Assembly: GCA_030432255.1 (NCBI GenBank)
Contig: JAUIHS010000009.1
Coordinates: 62,001 to 126,000, forward strand
Direction of reading: 5' to 3'
DNA length: 64,000 nt
Source of the DNA: Phycisphaerae bacterium
Lineage (GTDB): Bacteria > Planctomycetota > Phycisphaerae > Phycisphaerales > UBA1924
The translations under genes and the position numbers were made by a program. Under the pieces are notes generated by a model. It saw only the letters and a program-made list of their open reading frames with translations. It did no database searches and was not told where the DNA came from. How positions within the stretch are numbered: the first letter of the stretch is position 1; the number at the start of each line of letters is the position of its first letter. Positions 51,049 to 60,169 of this stretch are shown here, in pieces.

Positions 51049-53166
51049 GTGGAATCCGCAATCGATCCATCTCGCCAGAGCATGACCCTCCTGACCCCGA
51101 TCGACCATGTCAGCGGCGTGGGAGCACGCCGCGCCAGCGCGTTTCGACGCCTCGGCATTCCTTCGGTGGCGCACCTCGTTCATCACATCCCGGCGCGCTA
51201 TGAGCACCAGGAGGCAGAGGCAAGCGTCAACGATCTGCCTGCGGGGAGTATCGTGTCGGTTCGCGGCGAGATCACGCATACCCGCGTCGTGACCTATCGG
51301 AAGCCGCGCTTCCATGCCACGCTGGCCGACCACACGGGCACGATCGACCTCGTCTGGTTCAACCAGCCATACCTGTCGCGGCGGCTGTACCCGGGAGCCC
51401 GCATCCGCGTGCAGGGCAAGGCCAAGCGCATGGGCCGCAGTGGACTCCAGATCGCCAATCCCACGTGGGAACTGCTGCCAGCGGACGATGAGCGGGGACC
51501 CGAGCGTCGTGATGAACGGTTGCGCCCGGTGTATCCGGCGACGGAAGATCTCACGTCCGATGCCATTGAGAAGACCGTGGAACAGGTGCTTGACGCCGCG
51601 CTCCCGCTGATCAGTGATCACCTCGATCCCGAGTACTGTTCGGCGCGCGCGCTGCCGTCACTGGCAGACGCCTATCGCTCGCTGCATCGGCCGGAATCGC
51701 GGGTGGAGATCGAGCATGCGCGCCGGCGCCTCATCTACGACGAACTGCTGCTTCTGCAACTGGGCGTACACATGAAGCGCGAACACATCCGGCGCACGAT
51801 GCGCGCACCGGCGCTGCGGTTTAATGAGGCGATCGATCGGCACATTCGCGATCGCCTTCCATTCCAGTTGACCGAGGGGCAGGATCAGGTCGTGCGGCAG
51901 CTTGCGCAGGATCTCAGCCGCGATACACCTGCGAACCGTCTGATCCAGGGTGACGTCGGCGCGGGCAAGACGGTGGTCGCGCTGTATGCGATGCTGCTGG
52001 CCGTGGCGACGGAGCACCAGGCGACCCTGATGGCGCCGACGGAACTGCTGGCTGAGCAGCACTACCTCTCGATTCGCGACATGCTCAAGGGGTCCGCGGT
52101 CAAGGTGGAACTGCTCACCGGAAGCGTGACAGGCGCCGCGCGCAGCGGAATCCTGGAGAAGACGGCGCGGGGTGACATCGATATCCTCATCGGTACGCAT
52201 GCCCTGCTGACCGATGATGTCCGGTTTGCGCGCCCTGCCGTCAATGTCATTGACGAGCAGCACCGTTTCGGCGTGCACCAGCGGGCACGGATGCGGAGCA
52301 AGTCGGATGATGAGACGCTGATGCCGCACACGCTCGTCATGACCGCCACGCCCATTCCACGAACACTCTCGCTGACTATCTTCGGGGACCTGGATGTCTC
52401 GACGATTCGCGGCCTGCCACCCGGACGCCAACCGGTAACGACCCGCGCGATCACTCCCGCGGAGGCCGGGGATGCGTATGCCGCGATCCGCGCGCGCATC
52501 GATCGCGGCGAGCAGGCGTACGTGATCGTTCCTGCGATCGAGGATGGAGCGGCCTCGGGTCTGCGCGATGTGGGGACAGTGGTGCGCTATCTGCAGTCCG
52601 GGCCGCTCGAGGGCAAGCATGTCGCCGCGCTGCACGGGCGCCTGAAGTCGAAGACGCGTGAGCACATCATGGAGCGTTTTCGGCTGGGCCGGATCGATGC
52701 CCTGGTGGCGACGACAGTGATCGAGGTGGGCGTGGACGTGCCGAATGCAACGGTGATCGTGATCGAGCATGCTGAGCGCTTTGGCCTGGCGCAGTTGCAT
52801 CAGCTGCGCGGCCGGGTCGGCCGCGGCGACAAACCGTCGGAGTGCATTCTAGTGACCGATCCGACGACGCCGGACTCCGAGGAGCGCATCGGAGTGATGA
52901 CGCGGACAACCGACGGGTTCCTCCTTGCGGAGGAGGACCTGCGGATTCGCGGGCCGGGTGAGGTCTTCGGTGCCCGTCAGTCCGGGGCCGCTCCGTTCCG
53001 GCTGGCCGAATTCCCGCGCGACATGGAACTGCTGATGATGGCCCGCCGGGATGCCGCCGAGTGGATTGAGCGTTCGCCCGCTCTCGATGGCGACCAGGAG
53101 GAACTCATCCGAAAGCGGCTGATGAAGGCCCACGGCGAGGCACTGGGCCTGGTGGATGTAGCGTGA
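51049..53166 (+). CDS. recG: ATP-dependent DNA helicase RecG
   Basis: A 705-residue branch-migration helicase that processes stalled replication forks and Holliday junctions. An N-terminal wedge/OB domain (about 60-160) is followed by helicase motifs: Walker A GDVGAGKT (about 302-309), the DEQH box in VIDEQHRFG, TATPIPRTL, and the C-terminal QLRGRVGRG. Length is as expected. The start is a GTG with a GGGGGA stretch upstream; an ATG twelve codons later (MTLLTPI) is an alternative. Followed by a 7-base tandem repeat and polX. Confidence 0.95.
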   Translation: MESAIDPSRQSMTLLTPIDHVSGVGARRASAFRRLGIPSVAHLVHHIPARYEHQEAEASVNDLPAGSIVSVRGEITHTRVVTYRKPRFHATLADHTGTIDLVWFNQPYLSRRLYPGARIRVQGKAKRMGRSGLQIANPTWELLPADDERGPERRDERLRPVYPATEDLTSDAIEKTVEQVLDAALPLISDHLDPEYCSARALPSLADAYRSLHRPESRVEIEHARRRLIYDELLLLQLGVHMKREHIRRTMRAPALRFNEAIDRHIRDRLPFQLTEGQDQVVRQLAQDLSRDTPANRLIQGDVGAGKTVVALYAMLLAVATEHQATLMAPTELLAEQHYLSIRDMLKGSAVKVELLTGSVTGAARSGILEKTARGDIDILIGTHALLTDDVRFARPAVNVIDEQHRFGVHQRARMRSKSDDETLMPHTLVMTATPIPRTLSLTIFGDLDVSTIRGLPPGRQPVTTRAITPAEAGDAYAAIRARIDRGEQAYVIVPAIEDGAASGLRDVGTVVRYLQSGPLEGKHVAALHGRLKSKTREHIMERFRLGRIDALVATTVIEVGVDVPNATVIVIEHAERFGLAQLHQLRGRVGRGDKPSECILVTDPTTPDSEERIGVMTRTTDGFLLAEEDLRIRGPGEVFGARQSGAAPFRLAEFPRDMELLMMARRDAAEWIERSPALDGDQEELIRKRLMKAHGEALGLVDVA

Positions 53167-53168
53167 GT

Positions 53169-53203
53169 GGCTTCTGGCTTCTGGCTTCTGGCTTCTGGCT
53201 TCT
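53169..53203. repeat. Heptanucleotide tandem repeat (GGCTTCT)5
   Basis: Five perfect head-to-tail copies start two bases after the recG stop, in the gap before polX. It is the longest of three 7-base intergenic tandem repeats in the window. Confidence 0.95.
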
Positions 53204-53255
53204 GGAGAGAGCGTATGATCGCATTCCATCTTCTGCGAGGTTCGTCTGACGCGTG

Positions 53256-55019
53256 ATGTCCAGTTCCAACGCCCATCTTGCCCAGATCTTCGAGGACATG
53301 GCTCACCTGCTTGAACTGCAGGGCGCCAGTCGGTTCCGTGTCAATGCGTATGCTCGTGCAGCGCGCACCATCAAGGGGCACGGCGATGACCTCGTTTCGC
53401 TCGCTGAGGATCCGAAGTCGCTCAAGGCGATCGACGGGATCGGGGACTCGACGGCGGACAAGATTGTCGAGTTCGCGGAGACCGGACGTATCGAGGCGTA
53501 CGACAAACTCCTCAAGGATGTGCCCTCGGGGCTCCTTGATGTGCTGCGCATCCCCGGTCTCGGCCCCAAGACGGTCAAGCTCATGTGGGATGACATGCAG
53601 GTCGAATCGCTCACCGATCTTCAGCGCGTCATTGACGATGGCTCGATCCTGAGCCTGCCGCGAATGGGCAAGAAAACGGTCGAGAACATCCGCTCCGCGA
53701 TCGCTTTCGTATCCAGCGCGGACGACCGCACACCGATCGGCATTGCCCGGCCGATCGCGGACACCATTGTTCGTCGGCTGAAGAGGCTCAAGTCCACGAA
53801 GCAGGTGCAGTACGCCGGTTCGCTTCGGCGTGGTGCGGAGACGATCGGTGATATCGACGTGCTCATTGCGACATCCAATCCGGAGCAGGCCCGCGAGACG
53901 TTCACCACCATGGCCGAGGTCACGCAGATTCTCGCGAACGGCGAGACGAAGGCATCTGTGCGCACGGAGTTCGATGGTGTCGCCATCCAGGCCGATCTGC
54001 GATTGGTTCCCGAGGCGTCCTTCGGTGCCGCGCTGATGTACTTCACCGGCTCCAAGGAACACAATGTGCGCCTGCGGGAGCGCGCCCTGAGGCAGGATCG
54101 CACACTCAACGAGTACGGCCTGTTTCCCGATGATGACAAGGAGTCACCGCCGCAGTCCCGCGGCGTCAAGCCCGTTGCTTCGCAGACGGAAGCGGAGATC
54201 TACACCGCTCTCGACCTGCCGGAGATTCCTCCCGAACTGCGTGAGGATCGGGGTGAACTGAAGCTGGCCGCGGCAGACATCGAATCGCTCGTGACGGTCG
54301 CCGGCATCAGGGCCGAGCTTCATGCGCATACAACCGAGACCGACGGCAAGCTCACGCTTGACGAGTTGATCGAGCACGCCATTGAGCGCGGCTGTCACAC
54401 GCTCGCTGTCACGGATCACTCGCAGTCGTCCGCGCTCGTCAACGGCCTCTCTCCCAAGCGACTTCGGGCACAGATCAAGGCTGTTCGCCAAGCGAACGAT
54501 CGCTACCGTGAGATCACGGTGCTGGCCGGGAGTGAGGTTGACATCCTTCCCGACGGATCGCTTGACTACGACGATGACCTACTCGATGAACTCGATGTCG
54601 TCGTCGCATCGCCGCATGCATCGCTGCGGCAGACGCCGGCTGAGGCGATGAAGCGCATGATGGCGGTGGCGACGAATCCGCGCGTGAACATCATCGGCCA
54701 CCCGACCGGGCGACGCTTCGGCACGCGTCCCGGGCTCGAACTGGACATGGCGGAGATTGCGGCGGCGGCGGCGGCTCACGACATTGCCCTGGAGATCAAC
54801 GCGCACTGGCGGCGACTCGATCTTCGCGACACGCACGTCCGAATCGCACTGGAGGCTGGCGCGCTCATCGCGATTGACTGTGATGTGCACAGCAGGGAAC
54901 ACTCGGACAATCTCATCTACGGTGTGCAGACGGGTCGGCGCGGCGGCCTCCCGGCGTCACGCTGCATTAACACGTGGTCGGCATCGAAGCTCCACAAGTG
55001 GCTCGGAGTGACCACGTGA
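53256..55019 (+). CDS. polX: DNA polymerase/3'-5' exonuclease PolX
   Basis: 587 residues. The N-terminal part is a family X polymerase: helix-hairpin-helix elements (AIDGIGDSTADKI near 60 and RIPGLGPKTVKLM near 95), then the palm with YAGSLRRGAETIGDIDVL near 190-207, whose aspartates bind metal. The C-terminal part (about 350-587) is a PHP exonuclease domain with HAHTT near 356, the later TDHSQSS and DCDVHSREH motifs. It works in base-excision repair. A GTG at 53253 directly precedes this ATG. The stop overlaps the start of the Kdo transferase gene. Confidence 0.95.
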   Translation: MSSSNAHLAQIFEDMAHLLELQGASRFRVNAYARAARTIKGHGDDLVSLAEDPKSLKAIDGIGDSTADKIVEFAETGRIEAYDKLLKDVPSGLLDVLRIPGLGPKTVKLMWDDMQVESLTDLQRVIDDGSILSLPRMGKKTVENIRSAIAFVSSADDRTPIGIARPIADTIVRRLKRLKSTKQVQYAGSLRRGAETIGDIDVLIATSNPEQARETFTTMAEVTQILANGETKASVRTEFDGVAIQADLRLVPEASFGAALMYFTGSKEHNVRLRERALRQDRTLNEYGLFPDDDKESPPQSRGVKPVASQTEAEIYTALDLPEIPPELREDRGELKLAAADIESLVTVAGIRAELHAHTTETDGKLTLDELIEHAIERGCHTLAVTDHSQSSALVNGLSPKRLRAQIKAVRQANDRYREITVLAGSEVDILPDGSLDYDDDLLDELDVVVASPHASLRQTPAEAMKRMMAVATNPRVNIIGHPTGRRFGTRPGLELDMAEIAAAAAAHDIALEINAHWRRLDLRDTHVRIALEAGALIAIDCDVHSREHSDNLIYGVQTGRRGGLPASRCINTWSASKLHKWLGVTT

Positions 55020-56257
55020 CGTGGCTCCTGAACGCTGCCTACCTGCTCCTCGCCCTGCTCAGCGCGCCGTGGTGGTTGCGCAAGAAGCGTGCGGACTGGA
55101 AGGAACGCTTCGGGCACATCGCTCCCCTGCCACCTTCGAAGGGACGGCGCCTGCTGATCCATGCGGTTTCGGTTGGTGAAGTCAACCTGATCCGACCGCT
55201 CGTCGACGACCTGCTGTCGCGGGAGATCGACCTGGTGATCGCGGTGACCACCGATACCGGGATCGCTCGTGCGCGCGCCCTCTACGCTGATCGATGCCCC
55301 GTGGTGCGGTATCCGCTTGATGCGTCATGGGCGGTAACGCGGTTCCTCGATGCGGTACGTCCGACGGCCGCCGCACTTGTTGAACTGGAACTCTGGCCCA
55401 ACTTCATCTCGCTGTGCAACAAGCGCGGGATCGAGGTCGCGGTGATCAATGGACGGCTGAGCGCGCGTTCATTCCGGAACTATCGCAAGGGCCGCTTCTT
55501 CATCGGTCGCTGCTTTCGCTCCCTGACCTTCGCCGCCGTACAGGACCATGCGTATGCGCATCGGTTTCTGGAGATGGGCGTCGCGGAGGAGCGTTGCCAT
55601 GTGCTGGGGACGATGAAGTGGGACTCCGCGAACACGGGTGCTGTCGCGGACGTCGACGTCTTCGCAAACGCGATGGGCATCGATCCCGATCGGCCGCTTG
55701 TCGTGGCTGGAAGCACGGCTCCCGGAGAACATGAGTTGCTGCGGGACTGCGTTCCCGACGACGTGCAACTCCTGTGTGCGCCCCGGCGTCCGGAGTGGTT
55801 TGACGAGGCGGCAGCAGTCTTTCCCGACTGTGCGCGCCGAACGAACCGTCCTGATGGTGCGAATGCCGAGGTGCCGGCCGGCGGTCGCTTCATCCTCGAC
55901 ACGATCGGTGAACTGCGCAAGGCTTATGCACTCGCCGACATCGTGGTCGTCGGGCGCTCATTCGGTGACCTGTACGGATCCGATCCCATGGAACCGGCAG
56001 CGCTCGGCAAGCCCGTCATCATCGGACCGGCCGTTGAGGACTTCCGGATGACCGTCGATGCCATGCTGGAGGCGGATGCCATCATCCAGTGCGACCGCGG
56101 CTCGCTGCGGGACCACCTCGGCCGCATGCTTGCCAGCGAAGATGAGCGCCGGCAACTCGGAGCGCGTGCGTTACGATGTGTCGAGGACCATCAGGGTGCC
56201 AGCCGGCTTCACGCCGAGAAACTCGTTCAGTTGCTTGACTCATCTCACCACTCCTGA
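55016..56257 (+). CDS. waaA: 3-deoxy-D-manno-octulosonic acid transferase
   Basis: A 413-residue GT-B enzyme that adds Kdo to lipid A precursors, anchored by an N-terminal membrane helix (about 1-17). The motif HAVSVGEVNLIRPL near 48 and the region VELELWPNFI near 122 are characteristic, as is the C-terminal SFGDLYGSDPMEPAALGKPV. This implies lipopolysaccharide or a related Kdo lipid. The GTG start overlaps the polX stop (GTGA), and GGAG lies 7 bases upstream. proB follows after 11 bases, so polX, waaA and proB are likely one transcript. Confidence 0.93.
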   Translation: MTWLLNAAYLLLALLSAPWWLRKKRADWKERFGHIAPLPPSKGRRLLIHAVSVGEVNLIRPLVDDLLSREIDLVIAVTTDTGIARARALYADRCPVVRYPLDASWAVTRFLDAVRPTAAALVELELWPNFISLCNKRGIEVAVINGRLSARSFRNYRKGRFFIGRCFRSLTFAAVQDHAYAHRFLEMGVAEERCHVLGTMKWDSANTGAVADVDVFANAMGIDPDRPLVVAGSTAPGEHELLRDCVPDDVQLLCAPRRPEWFDEAAAVFPDCARRTNRPDGANAEVPAGGRFILDTIGELRKAYALADIVVVGRSFGDLYGSDPMEPAALGKPVIIGPAVEDFRMTVDAMLEADAIIQCDRGSLRDHLGRMLASEDERRQLGARALRCVEDHQGASRLHAEKLVQLLDSSHHS

Positions 56258-56268
56258 GCGTTTCGATC

Positions 56269-57402
56269 ATGGAACCCGACGCCGACAACCAGCGCCAGAA
56301 CCGGGCCGCCTTCCGGGATGCCCAGCGCATCGTGGTCAAGCTCGGTACAGCCGTGCTCACGAACCAGACTGACAGCATCGATCGAGGTTACCTCCACGAC
56401 TTCGCCGCCGTCACCGGTGAGTCCATGGCCGACGATCGCCAGATCATCATCGTCAGCAGTGGATCAGTCGCCGCCGGCGTCGATGCGCTGGGACTCGACA
56501 GCCGTCCCAGCGATGTCAGTGAACAGCAGGCCGCCGCCGCCGCGGGGCAGCCGCTGCTGATGTCGCACTGGCGCGAGGCGTTTGACGTTCGGCAGCGGCG
56601 CGTCGCACAACTGCTGGTCGGGCGAGGTGACTTCGATTCCCGTGAGCGGTATCTCAACATCCGGAACTGCCTGGCCGCCCTGCTGGATCGCGGCGTCGCT
56701 CCCATCGTCAATGAGAATGACACGGTTGCAACGGATGAGATTTCGCTCGGGGACAACGACATTCTCGCATCAAAGCTCGCCGTTACGGTCGCGGCGGATG
56801 CCCTGATCATCCTCACGACGGCGGCCGGCGTGCTGGACGCCGATGAGCAGATCGTCAGTGAAGCATCAACGACACAGGAGCTCGCGGGACTTGTTCGACA
56901 GGAGAAGTCCCGGCAGGGACGCGGCGGGATGGGCACCAAGGTGGAAGCAGCGCGGATCGCATCGCTCTCCGGCATTCCGACCATCATTGCCCCGGGTCGC
57001 CCCGCATCGAATCTTCGCGCCATCCTTGACGGTGAAGACATCGGCACCTTCATTCACGGAGCCCGCGCTCGCCATGCCGGGCGGCGGCTCTGGATCTCCA
57101 TGACCGCGACGCCAACGGGCACGATCGAGATCGATGAAGGTGCCGCGGACGCAGTCATCCACCGCGGTGCGTCACTGCTTGCACGCGGGGTCTGCGGTGT
57201 GACGGGTCGCTTCGAAGTTGGCGATGTTCTGCTGATCCGCGACCGACAGGGTCGTGAGATCGGCCGAGGCCTTTCGAACCTGAGTGCGGATGAGCTGCGT
57301 CAGGTCGTCGGTCGAGACTCTCGGGAGTTTGAAGCGGTCCTCGGGCGGCAGGCTCACGAAGAGGTCATTCATCGCGACAACCTCGCGGTGACCGAGCATT
57401 AG
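56269..57402 (+). CDS. proB: Glutamate 5-kinase
   Basis: 377 residues. The amino-acid kinase domain (about 1-265) phosphorylates glutamate as the first step of proline synthesis; it shows VVKLGTAVLT near 22-31, IVSSGSVAAG near 61 and PIVNENDTVATDE near 145. A C-terminal PUA domain (about 285-365) is present, as in E. coli ProB. The partner proA is not in the window. No strong Shine-Dalgarno is seen before the ATG; it is probably translated from the upstream transcript. Confidence 0.95.
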   Translation: MEPDADNQRQNRAAFRDAQRIVVKLGTAVLTNQTDSIDRGYLHDFAAVTGESMADDRQIIIVSSGSVAAGVDALGLDSRPSDVSEQQAAAAAGQPLLMSHWREAFDVRQRRVAQLLVGRGDFDSRERYLNIRNCLAALLDRGVAPIVNENDTVATDEISLGDNDILASKLAVTVAADALIILTTAAGVLDADEQIVSEASTTQELAGLVRQEKSRQGRGGMGTKVEAARIASLSGIPTIIAPGRPASNLRAILDGEDIGTFIHGARARHAGRRLWISMTATPTGTIEIDEGAADAVIHRGASLLARGVCGVTGRFEVGDVLLIRDRQGREIGRGLSNLSADELRQVVGRDSREFEAVLGRQAHEEVIHRDNLAVTEH

Positions 57403-57431
57403 CGCCGCTCTGACTGTGGCGGGAATCGACG

Positions 57432-58448
57432 CTACCCCATCATCTCGCGCGGCCGCTTCGCCGGATCCAGGAACTCCCCGATGAGTCCCTCGTACTGCAC
57501 ATGGCGGCGGAGATCCTCGACGCCGCCGTCAAAGTGACCGAAGGCCGTCACGAATCGCCACTTGCGGCCCGGGTCGCTTCCCAGAGCGTTGAAGATGGCC
57601 GCCGCGGTCGGCGCGGGGACGACCTCGTCCTTGAGGGCCAACTTGCAGACCACGGGGCAGACGACGCGGCGCGCGTGGACCACGGCGTCAAACTGGCGCA
57701 GCAGTTCGCGTGTTCGATCACGGAGTTGAGGATGCGCCTCGATGAAGCGGGCCATGTCGTAGCCCGAACCGGATGTCACGCGCTGTTCCATCCGCCAGTG
57801 CCACCCGCCCAGGGTCGGCACCCCGAGCGCCATACGATGGACGTTGTCGGTTCCGAAGACCTGGGATGCCGCGAGAACCGCGATACCCCCGCCGTACGAC
57901 TCCCCGTGAATGGCGATTGGAACATTCCTGCCGTACATGAGCCGTGCTGCCCGGAAGACATTGAGCAGGTCTGCGGTGGATCCGCTGATGGACCAGTCCA
58001 GCTCGGGCTCCGAGGAATCCAGTCCCGCGCAGATGTGCCCGAAGGGCGCGCCGGTGAGATCGCCCGTGACGCCATCTGATCCCGGGAAGCCGCGCAGCCG
58101 GATCTTGATCACGGCCATGCCATCGCGCACGGTCCACGGATCGCGATCATCCATGGGCTGGTCGGGCACACCGTAGCCATGTGACGTGATCACGACGCCC
58201 CGCGCTGCGCCGGGTGCTGCACCGCTCAATCGGCAGCCGACGTAGACGCCGCCGAGTGACCGGACCACGTGCGTCACACCGTGCTGCGTCAGCCCGGAGG
58301 ATGCGGTGGGCTCCAGTGCCGCGGGCTCCGCCCAGACCAGGTCACGCCAGCGACTCCAGTGCTGGGTGAATCCTGGAGGCGGTGTCGAATCCAGCACGAA
58401 TGCCAGCGTCTCTTTCGAATTGAACCCGAAATCTCTTGGTTCCTGCAT
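57432..58448 (-). CDS. Alpha/beta-hydrolase, acetyl-xylan-esterase-like
   Basis: 338 residues. The nucleophile Ser is in GESYGGG near 191-197, with a catalytic Asp in LKDEVVPA and His in FGHFDGG near the end, matching the AXE1 (cephalosporin-C/acetyl-xylan esterase) family, which removes acetyl groups from sugars or small molecules. No signal peptide is visible, so a cytoplasmic enzyme. The ATG at 58448 is chosen because AAGGA lies 7 bases upstream; TATGAT before it gives a plausible -10. Divergent from thiL. Confidence 0.85.
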   Translation of the reverse strand: MQEPRDFGFNSKETLAFVLDSTPPPGFTQHWSRWRDLVWAEPAALEPTASSGLTQHGVTHVVRSLGGVYVGCRLSGAAPGAARGVVITSHGYGVPDQPMDDRDPWTVRDGMAVIKIRLRGFPGSDGVTGDLTGAPFGHICAGLDSSEPELDWSISGSTADLLNVFRAARLMYGRNVPIAIHGESYGGGIAVLAASQVFGTDNVHRMALGVPTLGGWHWRMEQRVTSGSGYDMARFIEAHPQLRDRTRELLRQFDAVVHARRVVCPVVCKLALKDEVVPAPTAAAIFNALGSDPGRKWRFVTAFGHFDGGVEDLRRHVQYEGLIGEFLDPAKRPREMMG

Positions 58449-58485
58449 AGGTCGTCCTTCGACGGACATCATAAGCTCACAGGCG

Positions 58486-58497
58486 TATCCTGTTGCA
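58486..58497 (+). promoter_or_regulatory. -10 hexamer of a putative leaderless promoter (thiL)
   Basis: TATCCT (58486-58491) is followed by six bases and the ATG at 58498. No Shine-Dalgarno sequence is present. Confidence 0.5.
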
Positions 58498-59406
58498 ATG
58501 CCCAACGAATCGGAACTTCTTGGCCACATCTACCGGCGATCGAGCGACATCGGGGCCTTCCCGCACGTCACCCTCGGTCCCGGAGATGACGCCGCACTTC
58601 TCGATGACCTGCCGCCCCGCACCCTCATCACCGTCGACCAACTGGTGGAGGGGCGTCATTACACGACCGCCCTCCCGATCGACCTGGTCGCTCGCAAGGC
58701 GGTTGCTCGAAGTGTGTCGGACATCGCGGCGATGGGCGGTCTCCCGCTGGCGGGGCTGGCGACGGGATGCCTGAACGACCGTTTCGCAGCTGCGGATGAA
58801 CTCTTCGACCGGATGTCGCACTGGGGGCGCCACTGGAATGCGCCCCTGATCGGCGGCGACATTGCGTCATCCGACGGTCCCACCTGTCTCACCGTGACCG
58901 TCCTCGGGCGCCTCCCGGATGGTGCGCCGCCTTTCAGACGCTCCGGTGCACGTCCCGGTGATCGCGTGGTGGTCACGGGTGCACTGGGTGGCTCGATGCT
59001 GTCCGGCCGGCACGCCACGTTCGAGCCACGGCTGGCCGAGGCGGGCTGGCTCCGTGCCAACTTCGCCCCCACTGCCATGATGGACATCTCCGACGGGCTG
59101 GGTCGGGATGCCGCCCGGCTCGCGGCCGCTTCGGGCGTCCACCTTGCCATTCGAGCCGACTGTATTCCGTGCCATCCCGAAGTGGACAAGTGGAAGCAGG
59201 CTGCATCAGAGGGCGAGGACTACGAACTCCTCTTCACGCTCAGCCCGACTGATGCGGCGGCCCTGCCATCAGCGTGCCCCGAGACAGGAACCGCGTTCAC
59301 AGTGATCGGCGAGGTTGACTCCGGATCCGGGTGCGTGATCCATGACTCGGATGGTGGACACGATGCATCCGGACTTGGCTGGGAGCACGGTGCAGATGAT
59401 GCTTGA
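58498..59406 (+). CDS. thiL: Thiamine-monophosphate kinase
   Basis: A 302-residue ATP-dependent kinase making thiamine diphosphate. Metal-binding GPGDDAALL is near 27-35, SVSDIAAMGGLPLAG near 75-89, and ISDGLGRDAARLA near 197-209, in the order of the AIR-synthase-related ThiL family. The start at 58498 agrees with the family N-terminus (MPNESELLGHI) and with the leaderless -10 signal. tsaE follows 54 bases later on the same strand. Confidence 0.94.
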   Translation: MPNESELLGHIYRRSSDIGAFPHVTLGPGDDAALLDDLPPRTLITVDQLVEGRHYTTALPIDLVARKAVARSVSDIAAMGGLPLAGLATGCLNDRFAAADELFDRMSHWGRHWNAPLIGGDIASSDGPTCLTVTVLGRLPDGAPPFRRSGARPGDRVVVTGALGGSMLSGRHATFEPRLAEAGWLRANFAPTAMMDISDGLGRDAARLAAASGVHLAIRADCIPCHPEVDKWKQAASEGEDYELLFTLSPTDAAALPSACPETGTAFTVIGEVDSGSGCVIHDSDGGHDASGLGWEHGADDA

Positions 59407-59460
59407 ACCGGAGTGCCGGTCGGCGGTAGCTTGTGCGTGCTGTCGCGCGTTTCGTGCACA

Positions 59461-59916
59461 GTGAGCCTGACCACCGTGATCACATCGACTAGCGAATCAG
59501 AGACCATTGCCGCCGGCCGGGAGTTCGTTCAGACGCTGAAGCCCGGTGCTGTCGTCGCGCTCCGCGGCGATCTCGGTGCCGGCAAAACGCGTTTTGTTCG
59601 CGGGATGGCTGAGGGACTCGGTCACGATGCTTCACTCGTCTCCAGCCCGACGTACACGCTCGCCAACGAGTACGACACGCCGGACGCCGTCTGCCCCCTC
59701 ATTCACATCGACGCCTATCGACTGCCGGCCGGGGATGACCTGTCATCCATTGGCTGGGACCACATGACCGACGGGGCGAGCATCATCGTCATCGAGTGGG
59801 CCGAGCGGGTTGAGTCTGTTCTGCCACCCGCGCACATGAATGTGCGCATCGAGCATACCGGTGACACACAGCGTCTCATCTCGATTGAGGCCACGGAGTC
59901 CGGCCGGACGCCGTAG
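59461..59916 (+). CDS. tsaE: tRNA threonylcarbamoyladenosine synthesis ATPase TsaE
   Basis: About 151 residues. Walker A is RGDLGAGKT near 36-44, the SPTYTLANEY segment near 66, and the EWAERV motif near 113, all typical of TsaE (YjeE), the ATPase partner of TsaB and TsaD for t6A37 modification of tRNAs. The start is uncertain: GTG 59461 is used because homology begins there; GTG 59413 is in frame upstream. Its TAG stop forms the first three bases of the -10 hexamer of yacG. Confidence 0.9.
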   Translation: MSLTTVITSTSESETIAAGREFVQTLKPGAVVALRGDLGAGKTRFVRGMAEGLGHDASLVSSPTYTLANEYDTPDAVCPLIHIDAYRLPAGDDLSSIGWDHMTDGASIIVIEWAERVESVLPPAHMNVRIEHTGDTQRLISIEATESGRTP

Positions 59917-59925
59917 AATTCCGAT
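59914..59925 (+). promoter_or_regulatory. -10 hexamer of a putative leaderless promoter (yacG), overlapping the tsaE stop
   Basis: TAGAAT (59914-59919) is followed by six bases and the ATG at 59926. Its first three bases are the TAG stop codon of tsaE. Confidence 0.5.
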
Positions 59926-60117
59926 ATGAGCGACGAATCGACCAGCACGAACGCAACACACGCGTGTCGGACCTGCGGCAAGACGATCAGTGAGTCCGAG
60001 AAGAGCTTCCCTTTCTGCTCCCCTCGGTGCCGGATGGCGGATCTTGGCAAGTGGTTTGATGGCGAGTACAAGATCAGCCGCGAGATCAAGGACAGCGACA
60101 TCGAAACGGTCGACTGA
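59926..60117 (+). CDS. yacG: DNA gyrase inhibitor YacG (zinc-binding)
   Basis: 63 residues with the zinc pattern CRTCGK (near 14-19) and [14 protein letters not shown] (near 30-43), the YacG signature CxxC...C...C. E. coli YacG binds and inhibits GyrB. The gene directly follows tsaE. The start has TAGAAT 6 bases upstream and no Shine-Dalgarno. Confidence 0.92.
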   Translation: MSDESTSTNATHACRTCGKTISESEKSFPFCSPRCRMADLGKWFDGEYKISREIKDSDIETVD

Positions 60118-60157
60118 GTCGCCGGGAAATTTGTGTGTGAGAGTCGAGCGCGACGCT

Positions 60158-60169
60158 TAGAATCGTCGT
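60158..60169 (+). promoter_or_regulatory. -10 hexamer of a putative leaderless promoter (dockerin-like gene)
   Basis: TAGAAT (60158-60163) is followed by six bases and the ATG at 60170. No Shine-Dalgarno sequence is present. Confidence 0.5.

Noticed and set aside
58306-58497. Longer ThiL start upstream of 58498
   Set aside because: The extra part is antisense to the esterase gene and has no ThiL similarity; TATCCT at six bases fixes the start at 58498.
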